Origin: Pseudomonadales bacterium
GTDB taxonomy: Bacteria; Pseudomonadota; Gammaproteobacteria; Pseudomonadales; DC-out160
Assembly (NCBI GenBank): GCA_019090455.1
Contig: JAHRWA010000020.1
Location: forward strand, 62,001-126,000
Direction: 5' to 3'
Length of the DNA: 64,000 nucleotides
Shown one piece after another: positions 26,670-35,384 of the stretch. Within the stretch, counting starts at the first letter, position 1, and each line of letters begins with the position of its first letter. A program made the position numbers and the translations under genes. A model generated the notes under the pieces. The model did no database searches and was not told where the DNA came from. It worked only from the letters and a program-made list of their open reading frames with translations.

Positions 26670-27161
26670 CAGGTAAACCCGTTAGTAGAGCTAAGAACTT
26701 TCGTATACTACTAACCGCATTTAATCACTGACCCTATTTGATAATTTACAACATGAAATCACTAGCAGTGCTCAATAAGAAGAACACAGTCACAAAGCAA
26801 TTTAGACGTCGCTCACAAATTTCAACATAAACCGCCACAAATGGTCACACCAAGAATTTCAATCTGACCAAAAGCGGCAGTCTGCTTTTAGCTGTTTCAA
26901 CTGGTTTAACTAAAACAATACGACAACCATAAATAATCAGTATTCCGTCAATTTCGCCAAAAAATAAAACCATTTCGTGTTTTCAAATACTTAAATTTTT
27001 TTCTTGTCTCTTTTCCGCAAAAAGATAAACCTTTTTCTGACATCAACACCAAAACCGATCCTGCCACAATTACTGGCACTCTGCTTGCACCCACACTAAG
27101 GATGGATGAAATAGCCGGGCCTTCAGGAATCGCCCAATTTGAAGAAAGGTGGTATTGACCC
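26670..27161. other. Intergenic region before the metzincin gene
   Basis: This 492-base gap is AT-rich and has no supportable gene. AAAAGC and GCTTTT at 26870-26889 form a weak hairpin. The promoter of the protease gene should be here but is not distinct by eye. Confidence 0.4.
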
Positions 27162-28619
27162 ATGACAGCAGGCATCAACAGACCCTCAACCCTATCGACT
27201 TTAATAGTCAGCCTATTTATCACCTTCACCACATTTTCCTCAATATCCACTCATGTAAAAGCGGAAGAAACCGTTGTAGATATCCTAGTTCTCTACACCC
27301 CCGGCTTAGCTAGCCAATACGAGGGAGACGCCAACACTCGAATCAATCATCTCATCGCAGTCAGTAACAACATCTATGCCGATAGCGGTCTCGACCTAAG
27401 ATTGCGAGTCGTACACTCTACCGAAATCAATTACCCCGACGGCGGTGCCTCCGTCGACGCACTGAAATCTGCCACCAGTGGCACTGGCGTCTTCTCCAAT
27501 GTTCCAGCCATACGCGAACAATATGGTGCAGACATGGTTGTGATCTACCGACCTTATGAATATTCCCACGGCAATTGCGGCATCGCCTGGGTAGGGGGAA
27601 ATAAAACCGGTGGCGATTTTAGCGGTTTCTGGAAGAATTACGCTGTTAGTCATGTTTCCGCGACTGTCTGCCCCGCCTACGTTACCGCCCACGAATTAGG
27701 GCATAACATGGGACTCTATCATTCTCGGAAACAAGATGATCAAGGCGGCACATTCCACTACTCTCTTGGCCACGGCGTTGATAATGAGTTCGTGACCATC
27801 ATGGCTTACCCTAGCGCCTTTAATGTTCCTTGGAATAGCGGCGTACAATACAAACTCTCAAGCCCTGACCTAGACTGCGGTGGTCTACCTTGTGGCGTTG
27901 ACAAAAACGACACCTCAGCCGGTGCCGATGCCGTCGCCACATTAGTGGTTTCCACGCCTCAGATTGCCAACTATTACGCAACTAAAGTGACAGATGATGA
28001 CGGTGGCGATGACGGTAGTGACGGAGGTACTGATGGTGGCGGTGGAACTGATGGAGATGGAGGCACGGACGACGGCTCAGGCGGAACCGATGATGAAGAT
28101 GAAGAGATTCGAATTGCCCGAGAGAATATGGAAGCCGCACTAGCCGAACTCGAGATAGCGACGACGACTCTCAGCACTGCAAAACAAACAAAGGAAGACC
28201 TCGCCACGCAAATAGACAATCTATCCACCACCATCACTCAACTTAAAACCGAACGCAGCGATCTCACCGACCCTTATAAAGAGTCAAGAACGGATTACTA
28301 TGATACAAAACAAGCTTTGGCCACCGCCGAGCTCGCGCAACGATCAGACAGCTCCATTGACATCAGTGATGAAGAAGCCAACTTCGAAGCGGCTGAAGAA
28401 CTCTACAACAACATCAAAGGCCAACGTGCCACAATCAAAGACCAAATTGATGACCAAAAAGCGGACAAGAGAGACTTAAAAGACGAGAAGCGAGATGCAT
28501 CCAGAGCTGTGCGTAGCGCCAAGACTAGCTTTAGAGAAAAGCGTAGAACCTATAAATCAGCAAAACGTATTTACGATAACCTAGTGGACAAAGCTGAAGA
28601 GACACCCGCTCTTTCTTAA
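27162..28619 (+). CDS. Secreted metzincin zinc protease with coiled-coil tail
   Basis: The 485-residue protein has a Sec signal peptide (about 1-34, cut after VKA), a metzincin catalytic domain (about 37-275), a Gly/Asp-rich linker (about 278-318) and a charged coiled coil (about 318-480). The zinc site is HELGHNMGLYH (His177, Glu178, His181, His187), and the Met-turn is IMAYP (Met214), as in reprolysin-like enzymes. The fold starts directly after the signal peptide, so there is no fused prodomain. AAAGGTGG precedes the start. The heptad-rich tail could serve oligomerisation or surface attachment. The upstream gene may encode the propeptide. Confidence 0.88.
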   Translation: MTAGINRPSTLSTLIVSLFITFTTFSSISTHVKAEETVVDILVLYTPGLASQYEGDANTRINHLIAVSNNIYADSGLDLRLRVVHSTEINYPDGGASVDALKSATSGTGVFSNVPAIREQYGADMVVIYRPYEYSHGNCGIAWVGGNKTGGDFSGFWKNYAVSHVSATVCPAYVTAHELGHNMGLYHSRKQDDQGGTFHYSLGHGVDNEFVTIMAYPSAFNVPWNSGVQYKLSSPDLDCGGLPCGVDKNDTSAGADAVATLVVSTPQIANYYATKVTDDDGGDDGSDGGTDGGGGTDGDGGTDDGSGGTDDEDEEIRIARENMEAALAELEIATTTLSTAKQTKEDLATQIDNLSTTITQLKTERSDLTDPYKESRTDYYDTKQALATAELAQRSDSSIDISDEEANFEAAEELYNNIKGQRATIKDQIDDQKADKRDLKDEKRDASRAVRSAKTSFREKRRTYKSAKRIYDNLVDKAEETPALS

Positions 28620-28678
28620 AGTAAAACGTGTCCAATGGACAGACTCTATTTTAAAATGAGCCGCTAGTTAAACGGGCG

Positions 28679-29704
28679 ATGGTCGCAATACTCTCTTATA
28701 CTTCAACCATGAGAATATTAGCGACCATTAAACTATCGTCCATTAAAGAAAGCCCCCTTATCAGGAAAACTTTTAAAGACAGAGCAAGGGGGACTAGCGG
28801 ATTTCCATCTTTGGTTTATCTGTCCACAATACTAGCGCTCCTAGCGCTTACACCCCTTTTCATTTCCTCCTCCCACGCAGCAATAGATAAAGGACGGCAT
28901 TTCTTTTGCCCCGATAGAACTCGAAATTACTATGAGAAAGTTTACTGTGAAATATTTAAGACCGCACCTACGGCACGACTACCTACCGCTCGTGATTTTC
29001 GAAATAATACGCCAGCAATACAAAAACTGATGCTGAAGCCGATCGCTAAAAGGTACAACGTAAAACTGGATTCCGCTTTATTTAAAGCAAGAAAATCAAA
29101 AGCTCGGCCTCAATACAGGTCATCTCAAAACAAGTTATCTAATAATGTTAACTCTACAAAAAAGCTTACCAAAAAAAAATCTACCAAACTACCACCCTAC
29201 AAGCAGCAAGTTATTATTACAGAGAAAACACCGGTCAGCTGCAAACTAATGAAAACGGGAATTGGCTGCAGCGATCAGACTCAATTTAGGCTCGCCAGCA
29301 ATAAAGAGAATTCAGTACTCGAACAGGGCGCATTGAGCGACGCCAACAAAATGGGCCTCAAAAACTACCTTGGCGACAAAGAAAATAAGCAACAACTTTC
29401 GCTATTCATGACGACCCAATACAATCAATACTTATCGAAAATGCTAAGCATCGGATTAGGCAGCACCACCTTGACCTACAATAAATTCGTCGATATATTT
29501 TATATAACAGGAAAATCAAGTAAACGTTTTTCTGACCGCTTCGAAACTATGTTCTCGACACTCAAAAAAGACAAGACCACATTGGGAACACCGAAGAATA
29601 TTCCTTTAACCGACAAGTTAACCATAAAACACTGCCAGCAAATATCAGACACTTTATTTGCCTGCGACCTACTGATGAAGAACTATGTTTTTGTTAAAAC
29701 ATAA
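28679..29704 (+). CDS. Secreted hypothetical protein, 341 aa
   Basis: I do not recognise this family. A hydrophobic signal core (about residues 44-66, ending SSSHAA) follows an unusually long basic N terminus. The true start may therefore be the second ATG (28709) or a later non-ATG codon. The mature part has a Cys-containing segment HFFCPDRTRNYYEKVYCEIF, a Lys/Ser-rich middle (95-145) and paired cysteines (CKLMKTGIGC; CQQISDTLFACDLL). These suggest disulfides in an exported protein. It lies 59 bases after the metzincin gene on the same strand and might be cotranscribed or be a partner. Function is unknown. Confidence 0.6.
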   Translation: MVAILSYTSTMRILATIKLSSIKESPLIRKTFKDRARGTSGFPSLVYLSTILALLALTPLFISSSHAAIDKGRHFFCPDRTRNYYEKVYCEIFKTAPTARLPTARDFRNNTPAIQKLMLKPIAKRYNVKLDSALFKARKSKARPQYRSSQNKLSNNVNSTKKLTKKKSTKLPPYKQQVIITEKTPVSCKLMKTGIGCSDQTQFRLASNKENSVLEQGALSDANKMGLKNYLGDKENKQQLSLFMTTQYNQYLSKMLSIGLGSTTLTYNKFVDIFYITGKSSKRFSDRFETMFSTLKKDKTTLGTPKNIPLTDKLTIKHCQQISDTLFACDLLMKNYVFVKT

Positions 29705-29757
29705 ACTCAAGTTCCTTCTCTTATCATGACTAGCAATTCAGCATCGCCGCACTAAAA

Positions 29758-29785
29758 ATCACACATTCACTATCACACATTCACT
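29758..29785. repeat. Perfect 14-bp tandem duplication
   Basis: ATCACACATTCACT occurs twice in direct contact (29758-29771 and 29772-29785), followed by ATTCGC. It lies between the secreted unknown and the PF10118 gene. Confidence 0.95.
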
Positions 29786-29858
29786 ATTCGCTTTCAGAAT
29801 ATAAACTCGCCCGCCTTATATCTCATTTAATCTGCTACCCCCTGTATCGGCCCTACCT

Positions 29859-29941
29859 TTGACGTATCGACAATGACTTATATAATCAAAGGTATAGTCG
29901 AGTTATACGACTATCCATTTTCGTAGCCAATTTTTGGCTAC
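29859..29941 (+). promoter_or_regulatory. Sigma-70 promoter with operator-like palindrome and leader hairpin
   Basis: TTGACG (29859-29864) and a perfect TATAAT (29881-29886) are 16 bases apart. The expected start point is near 29893. A perfect 7-bp palindrome, ATAGTCG/CGACTAT (29894-29900 and 29908-29914), begins there. A second perfect 8-bp hairpin, GTAGCCAA/TTGGCTAC (29923-29930 and 29934-29941), has a three-base loop and is followed by CCTTTATTT. The first may be an operator and the second an attenuator or leader hairpin. The gene starts 58 bases further on. Confidence 0.65.
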
Positions 29942-29998
29942 CCTTTATTTAACAAATGTTTCTTAGCAAATGAATCCTACCCAATCAGGAGAACAGTT

Positions 29999-30943
29999 AT
30001 GGCATTGATAAATAGAAAAATCGGTTACGATGAAGTGGAAACTCGGGATCTTGTATTCAATATGGATCGCTCCAAAGTCTGTAAATATTGGTTCAACAAT
30101 GATCCCTGGAATACGCTTTTCATGAGCGGTGTTTTAGCCGCCGTTCCCGATGGCGAACGCTGGGTCATGCAGTCGGTCAGAAAGCAGTTGGATATGCTCT
30201 CAGATCCTGCCATTCGAAAAGCCGGTATTGAATTTATTCATCAAGAGCGTATCCATGCACGTGAACATGATGTTATGAACAAAGCCAGCATCGAACATGG
30301 CATTCCCATGGACGATATAGAAAAACCATTTAAAAAGGTCCGCGTATTTCTCCAGAAACACCTCAGTATTAATATGCAAGGGGCTTTAGGCGCTGCGTTC
30401 GAGCATTTCACTGCCACTATCGCCTCGGTGTTAATTGAACATCCGGAAACATTCAAAGACACCAACCCTGAATTACTAGGCATGTTGTTTTGGCATTTTG
30501 TGGAAGAGACGGAGCATAAATCTGTGAGCTTTGACGTGTGCACAGATGCTGCCGGTGGTGGATTCAGAGCGTACTTATTGCGAGTTACGGCGATGACATC
30601 AGCCGCCGCAGCCGGTGCCGCCGTTTTCGCCGCCCCTTTTACTTATCTTTTATATAAAGATAGGCAGTTAACTAACTTCGCATCTGCCAAGAATTTTTTC
30701 CGTACTCAGTTTGTTGATCCCGGTGTATTGCGAAAAGTAGGTTCTATGTTTTTCCCCTACTACCGTCGTGACTTTCATCCTTGGGATGATGATAACCGAG
30801 AAGTGATACATGCATGGAAGCGAGAATTCAATCGCTCTGGAGACACGACCAAAGCATTTTACGCATTATGTGATTGGCTGGCGGTAAACAGATCGACAGA
30901 TACCTCTGAACTTAAGTTGGTCCCTAATTCTGCTGCGAGTTAA
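29999..30943 (+). CDS. PF10118-family predicted metal-dependent hydrolase
   Basis: The 314-residue protein fits the PF10118 (Metal_hydrol) family of all-helical proteins with conserved His and Glu. The key segments are EFIHQERIHAREHD and LFWHFVEETEHKSVSFDV, whose histidines and glutamates could hold a di-iron or similar site as in ferritin-like proteins. The start segment NDPWNTLFMSGVLAAVPDGERW is also typical. AGGAG lies eight bases before the ATG. The family is common in bacteria that use lipids or hydrocarbons, but its reaction is not established. A strong promoter with palindromes lies directly upstream. The convergent DUF2505 gene follows after a shared hairpin. Confidence 0.85.
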   Translation: MALINRKIGYDEVETRDLVFNMDRSKVCKYWFNNDPWNTLFMSGVLAAVPDGERWVMQSVRKQLDMLSDPAIRKAGIEFIHQERIHAREHDVMNKASIEHGIPMDDIEKPFKKVRVFLQKHLSINMQGALGAAFEHFTATIASVLIEHPETFKDTNPELLGMLFWHFVEETEHKSVSFDVCTDAAGGGFRAYLLRVTAMTSAAAAGAAVFAAPFTYLLYKDRQLTNFASAKNFFRTQFVDPGVLRKVGSMFFPYYRRDFHPWDDDNREVIHAWKREFNRSGDTTKAFYALCDWLAVNRSTDTSELKLVPNSAAS

Positions 30944-30965
30944 ATTCATTTTGTGATTTAAAACT

Positions 30966-30998
30966 AGCGGTATATGAATAAAGTAATTCTATACCGCT
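30966..30998. terminator. Hairpin between convergent genes
   Basis: AGCGGTATA (30966-30974) and TATACCGCT (30990-30998) form a perfect 9-bp stem with a 15-base loop between the stops of two convergent genes. The stem overlaps the stop of the DUF2505 gene. No U-run is present on either side, so a bidirectional terminator is only probable. Confidence 0.5.
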
Positions 30999-31524
30999 AC
31001 GCTTGCTTCTGCCCCGCTAGATAAACATTTTCAATGTATTCCAACGCTAGCTGATGTTCATCAGCCATTCCTGTTTTCATTTCGGTTCCAATAAATTGAC
31101 ATAATTTTTTACCCACTAATGGTACTGAACTCTTAATCGTAAGATCCAACTCATTAAGACAACCTGTTTCGTGCGGCTTGATACCAATCGTACCTGAGAT
31201 TTTCGCAGGCACTCCTGACATAGCAACTCGGTAGTGAGCTAACCGTGCGTCGCCCTCGCCCAACTCCCACTCGGTTACCGACTTCATCGTGTGTCGATCA
31301 CTCATCATGTTTTGTAAAATTTTTGGTATTTTATCGGGCATCACCACCAAGATCTCCGCGGTAACACTCACCACAAACCGCCCCTCTTTTTCGCCAAAAT
31401 AATCAATGGAGTAATCCATCACATCGGGCGCATTACAACGTGCAACAATATATTCTTTACTCGTAAATAAATTAAAGAGATCTATTGAGGGAATATCATA
31501 AAAATGCCGTTCTTCAATTTTCAT
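30997..31524 (-). CDS. DUF2505-family protein
   Basis: The 175-residue protein resembles the DUF2505 family, which has a START/SRPBCC-like lipid-binding fold. FNLFTSKEYIVARCNAPDVMDYSID and GRFVVSVTAEILVVMPDKIPKIL are the N-terminal strands and helix. The end LPLVGKKL-like part (SVPLVGKKLCQFIGTEMKTGMADEHQLALEYIE) is the C-terminal helix that closes such folds. A role in binding a hydrophobic ligand is from the fold only. It is convergent with the PF10118 gene. The 5' gap of 354 bases to the MMPL gene should hold its promoter. Confidence 0.7.
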   Translation of the reverse strand: MKIEERHFYDIPSIDLFNLFTSKEYIVARCNAPDVMDYSIDYFGEKEGRFVVSVTAEILVVMPDKIPKILQNMMSDRHTMKSVTEWELGEGDARLAHYRVAMSGVPAKISGTIGIKPHETGCLNELDLTIKSSVPLVGKKLCQFIGTEMKTGMADEHQLALEYIENVYLAGQKQA

Positions 31525-31878
31525 TTTAACTTCTACTCTACTATCTGTTGTCTACCGTCTACTGTACGCAAGAGCTTTCGAGCAAGCCTTGGCACTGCTT
31601 GCAGGCAAAAGATACTACAACACATTTGTACTGCTGCCCAAAGCATCCTAACGAAAACACCACTACGGGTTACACAACAAATACATTAATCAACATTAAG
31701 TATCCCCAAGGTATACGATGCAGCAAAGAGCGTTACACCATCTCGCTTTTCTTAACACAATAGGGTAAACAAACTGCTAACCAAGGGGTATTGCAACGCT
31801 TCAACCTAGCGGGTAGTCTCCATCCAGCAATTTCACTCGATAATTTAGCCAACTCGCGACCGCTGTTATTCAAGGTAG
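31525..31878. other. Divergent intergenic region before the MMPL exporter gene
   Basis: About 350 bases separate the DUF2505 start from the exporter. Short open frames here lack ribosome sites and look like chance. No clear promoter or RNA is visible. Confidence 0.4.
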
Positions 31879-31941
31879 TTGTCGCGACATCTAATACTTC
31901 AATCATTATCAATCCATAGAATCAGCAGGATGGTCAATAAA

Positions 31942-34323
31942 ATGAATTTAGCTTTACAGCGTTGGGTCCTAGATAAGCCATGGCAAGCCATCTTTTTTTG
32001 TATATTTATCACTGTCCTTGCCACTTCAGGCCTTAAAAATTTCACAGAGACGGGAGATCCTCGTGCCTACTTTGCTGAAGACGACCCCGTCTTTATGCAG
32101 TTCACTGCTATTGAAGAAAAATACGCGGGCACTGAAATGCTCGCCTATGTCATTCATCCCAAAGATGACAAAATCTTTACCCGTGAAATACTCAATTTAG
32201 TGGAAACACTCACTGAAGAAGCGTGGCTAATGCCCCACTCCACTCGAGTCGATTCTATTTCAAACTTTCAACATTCTCGTGTAGATGGTGACGATCTTGA
32301 AGTGGAATATATGATAGAAGACGCTCTCAATTACAGCGACGAAAAATTAGCGCAAAGAGAAGACATCATCATGGCTGAACCCACCATGAAAAATGCACTC
32401 ATTTCAGAAAAAGGACATGTGACTGCCGTTTTTATTCGAGTTGTTATGAACGATCAGAATGTAGATGCCGTTGAGATCATGGATTTCGCTCGAGAATTAC
32501 GCGAAAAATATCGCACCCGTTATCCCAATGTTGAACTCATGCTAACGGGAACCGTCCCTTTTTCTCAAGCTGCCATTGAGTCCACGCACAGTGAAATGAA
32601 AATGACCATGCCCATTGGATTGGGCCTCGTCATTATATTGTTATATGCCATGCTCAGAAGTGTTAATTTAACCATGATCTCTCTTGTCTTGGTTATCTTT
32701 TCCATCATGGCAGGTGCAGGCATGGGATCCTGGGTCGGCATTGTCTTTACACCCATGGTCGGAGCGGGTCCAGCCATGATACTCACCTTGGCCGTGGCTA
32801 ATTCGGTGCACATTTTAGTAGCATACTTACAAAGCCGGCGAACGGGTTTGAATCGATATGACGGAATGGCTGAGAGTTTACGCATTAACATGCAGCCGGT
32901 ATTCCTTACCAGTACGACGACAGCGGTAGGTTTTTTATGTCTTAATTTTTCTGACTCTCCTCCGTTTCATGACCTAGGCAATATCGTCGCGATGGGAGTC
33001 ATGGTGAGTTATATATTATCGATGGTGATGATGCCAGCTCTCGTGATGGTCACTCCCGACAAAGAATATAAAGCTGAGTCCGTTGCCTCACACCGAATCA
33101 TGGTGAAATTTGGCGACTGGGTAATTGAATACGCGAAACCTTTATTTTTTATAATGGGCGCAGTGATCGTCGTCCTTGTCGCCTACGTTCCTACCACCAA
33201 GCTCGAAGATAATTGGCATGATTATTTTGACGAGACCTTTGAGGTCCGACGAGCCAATGATTTTATGACTCGCGAATTGACGGGTATGAACCGCTTAGAC
33301 TTTTCATTTCCAGCAAATCCAAATCAAGAACAAGGTGCGCTGGATGTCGTCTACCAACAAAAATTGGATGACTTTACCCAATGGGTAAAAACTCAGCCTA
33401 ATGTGGTATCCGTCAGTACGTTTTCAGATATTGTTAAACGACTCAATCGTGATATGAACCAGGCTAATGAGGATTTTTACAATATCCCCGATAAGCGAGA
33501 ACTCATTTCTCAATACACACTACTGTTTGAATTATCCCTACCCATGGGGCTAGGCATTGATAACCAAATGACGATGGATAAGATGCATTCCATGGTCACT
33601 GTGGTCGCTGACGGCTTATCCTCAGCTGAAGTGAAGGCACTGGAGCGCACTTGTTGGAACTGGATCGATGAGAACTTCCCTGACTATATGAAAGCTAGCG
33701 GAAGTGGGCTAGACCTTATGTTTAGTAACCTGGCTTTGAACAACGTGAACAGCATGATTAAGGGTACTCTCATTGCCATGCTATTGGTCTCGGGATTATT
33801 AATCTTCGCTCTACGATCACTAAAATACGGCATCCTCAGCCTCCTTCCCAACCTGTTACCTGCATTAACCACCTTCGGTGTTTGGGCCATTCTTGTGGGT
33901 AATGTCGGATTACCTGCCGCAGTGGTAGCAAGCTTAACCATCGGTATCGTCGTCGATGACACCGTACACTTTCTAAGTAAGTACGTCAGAGCCAAGCGGG
34001 AATTAAACTACGACACGACAGAAGCCGTTAGGTATGCATTCAATACTGTAGGGGTGGCATTAGTTTTCACTTCTGTTTTACTTTCTGCCAATTTTGGAAT
34101 CTTAGCTTTTTCCCATTTTCAACCCAATGCCAATATGGGAATGCTAACCTCCCTTACGATATTCATGGCATTGATCGTTGATTTCCTCTTCTTTGTGCCA
34201 CTCCTACTTATCATCGATAAGCGCTTGAGCAAAAACAAAGAGAGCGTCCAGAATACTAGCGAAGTTAAAACAGAAGGTGTTAAAGCTGAAGTTCAGATTG
34301 AGCGAGAAGCTGAAGCGATATAG
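31942..34323 (+). CDS. MMPL/RND-superfamily exporter
   Basis: This protein of about 793 residues has the RND layout of MMPL-type lipid exporters: one membrane helix, a periplasmic loop (about 30-225), five more helices with the sterol-sensing-like block, then the same pattern repeated. FFxxEETxDPRAY-like segments (FTETGDPRAYFAEDDPVF) begin the first loop. GIVVDDTVHFLSKYVRAKRELNYDTTEAV near the end is the signature segment with paired Asp residues used for proton transfer. I chose the ATG at 31942, with AGGATGG before it; an ATG at 31930 and a TTG at 31879 are also open. The C-terminal tail holds a 15-bp repeat. Substrate is probably a lipid, by family. Confidence 0.85.
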   Translation: MNLALQRWVLDKPWQAIFFCIFITVLATSGLKNFTETGDPRAYFAEDDPVFMQFTAIEEKYAGTEMLAYVIHPKDDKIFTREILNLVETLTEEAWLMPHSTRVDSISNFQHSRVDGDDLEVEYMIEDALNYSDEKLAQREDIIMAEPTMKNALISEKGHVTAVFIRVVMNDQNVDAVEIMDFARELREKYRTRYPNVELMLTGTVPFSQAAIESTHSEMKMTMPIGLGLVIILLYAMLRSVNLTMISLVLVIFSIMAGAGMGSWVGIVFTPMVGAGPAMILTLAVANSVHILVAYLQSRRTGLNRYDGMAESLRINMQPVFLTSTTTAVGFLCLNFSDSPPFHDLGNIVAMGVMVSYILSMVMMPALVMVTPDKEYKAESVASHRIMVKFGDWVIEYAKPLFFIMGAVIVVLVAYVPTTKLEDNWHDYFDETFEVRRANDFMTRELTGMNRLDFSFPANPNQEQGALDVVYQQKLDDFTQWVKTQPNVVSVSTFSDIVKRLNRDMNQANEDFYNIPDKRELISQYTLLFELSLPMGLGIDNQMTMDKMHSMVTVVADGLSSAEVKALERTCWNWIDENFPDYMKASGSGLDLMFSNLALNNVNSMIKGTLIAMLLVSGLLIFALRSLKYGILSLLPNLLPALTTFGVWAILVGNVGLPAAVVASLTIGIVVDDTVHFLSKYVRAKRELNYDTTEAVRYAFNTVGVALVFTSVLLSANFGILAFSHFQPNANMGMLTSLTIFMALIVDFLFFVPLLLIIDKRLSKNKESVQNTSEVKTEGVKAEVQIEREAEAI
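34264..34293 (+). repeat. 15-bp tandem duplication in the exporter tail
   Basis: GTTAAAACAGAAGGT (34264-34278) is followed by GTTAAAGCTGAAGTT (34279-34293), encoding VKTEG and VKAEV in the cytoplasmic tail of the exporter. Confidence 0.75.
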
Positions 34324-34339
34324 CGTAAAGGGTTAGCCT

Positions 34340-35326
34340 TCAGATTTGGTTAACCCACAACTCTAAACCCTGTGCACTCACCTCAATATCACCCGCTAAA
34401 AGCTTATGGAATTCAGCTTCGCCAAGCTGAATTCCATGTTCTTGAAGGTCCTTTTTCGTTTCTCTCGTCAACGCCTCCACTATGGACTCGAAGAGATTCT
34501 CGGCGCTCTTACAGCCCAGTGCTAAAGCGCTAGAACTCTCGATCCGGCGGCGTATATCAACGGCTAATTCAGGCAAATCATTAACTGCACCAAAGTGGGT
34601 TAAATAGGCTCGTTCGCAGTTTAATTCCATCAGTCGATCCAGTGAGCTATACCAAGCGTCAGGATCAAACTGAGAGGGTGAAGTGGGAGGAATAATAAAA
34701 GGCCCTTTCGAGGATGTTAACTCGGGATAGCAGGCACCAAAAATATCACCCGTGAAGACACCTTTACTCATCTCATCATAAATTACAAAATGGTGTTTCG
34801 CATGCCCGGGGCTATCCAAGAAATTTAAATCACGACCACTCAGACTCACCGTCTCTTTATCCTCCATTATTTGAACGCGGCTCTCCTCCACGGGGACAAG
34901 CTCCCCGTACATCTCGACAAACTCCGCCTCACCATAAACCATCTTGCAGGCTTCAGTGAGTTTTTGAGGAGCAATCATATGACGAGCACCACGGGGGTGA
35001 ATCAACAAAGTGGCTTGCGGGCATTCTTGCATGAGCGACCCCACACCTCCCGCATGATCAAGATGCACATGGGTTGGAATAATTAATTCCACATCGTTAA
35101 CAGATAGGCCTTTATCTCTTAAACATTGCAAAATTAAAGGCACAGAAAAATTTGTCCCCGTTTCAATAATCGCTGCCTTTCCATTGTGGACGATTAGATA
35201 ACAGCAAGCCATTCGTGGACGAATGTATTCAACATCGATACAGGTAATACCGAAATCGAGATCAAAATGGGGGACTGGGGATGTCATTGTAGGATACCAC
35301 TCGTTATAGGGGTTAATTCTGTGCAT
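34340..35326 (-). CDS. MBL-fold metallo-hydrolase
   Basis: The 328-residue protein has the metallo-beta-lactamase fold with the zinc motif THVHLDHAGG near residue 85. The further ligand positions are in SPGHAKHH and in TGDIFG, with a final histidine in LTHFGAV. The C-terminal third (about 225-328) is helical and may be a substrate lid. Relatives are hydrolases of thioesters, lactones or unknown substrates. The ATG at the listed end lacks a good ribosome site, and an internal ATG 13 codons in is also possible. It converges with the exporter gene 16 bases away. Confidence 0.85.
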   Translation of the reverse strand: MHRINPYNEWYPTMTSPVPHFDLDFGITCIDVEYIRPRMACCYLIVHNGKAAIIETGTNFSVPLILQCLRDKGLSVNDVELIIPTHVHLDHAGGVGSLMQECPQATLLIHPRGARHMIAPQKLTEACKMVYGEAEFVEMYGELVPVEESRVQIMEDKETVSLSGRDLNFLDSPGHAKHHFVIYDEMSKGVFTGDIFGACYPELTSSKGPFIIPPTSPSQFDPDAWYSSLDRLMELNCERAYLTHFGAVNDLPELAVDIRRRIESSSALALGCKSAENLFESIVEALTRETKKDLQEHGIQLGEAEFHKLLAGDIEVSAQGLELWVNQI

Positions 35327-35384
35327 AGAGCACTATACCCGAAGGGTTAGCCATCACGTTAGGCTAACCCTTATATTTAGATTT

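Noticed and set aside
31504-31763. Two short open frames before the exporter gene
   Set aside because: They overlap each other, lack ribosome sites and have no protein-like composition.
31879-31941. Upstream TTG start for the MMPL exporter
   Set aside because: The extra 21 residues are not typical of the family, and a ribosome site fits the ATG at 31942 better.
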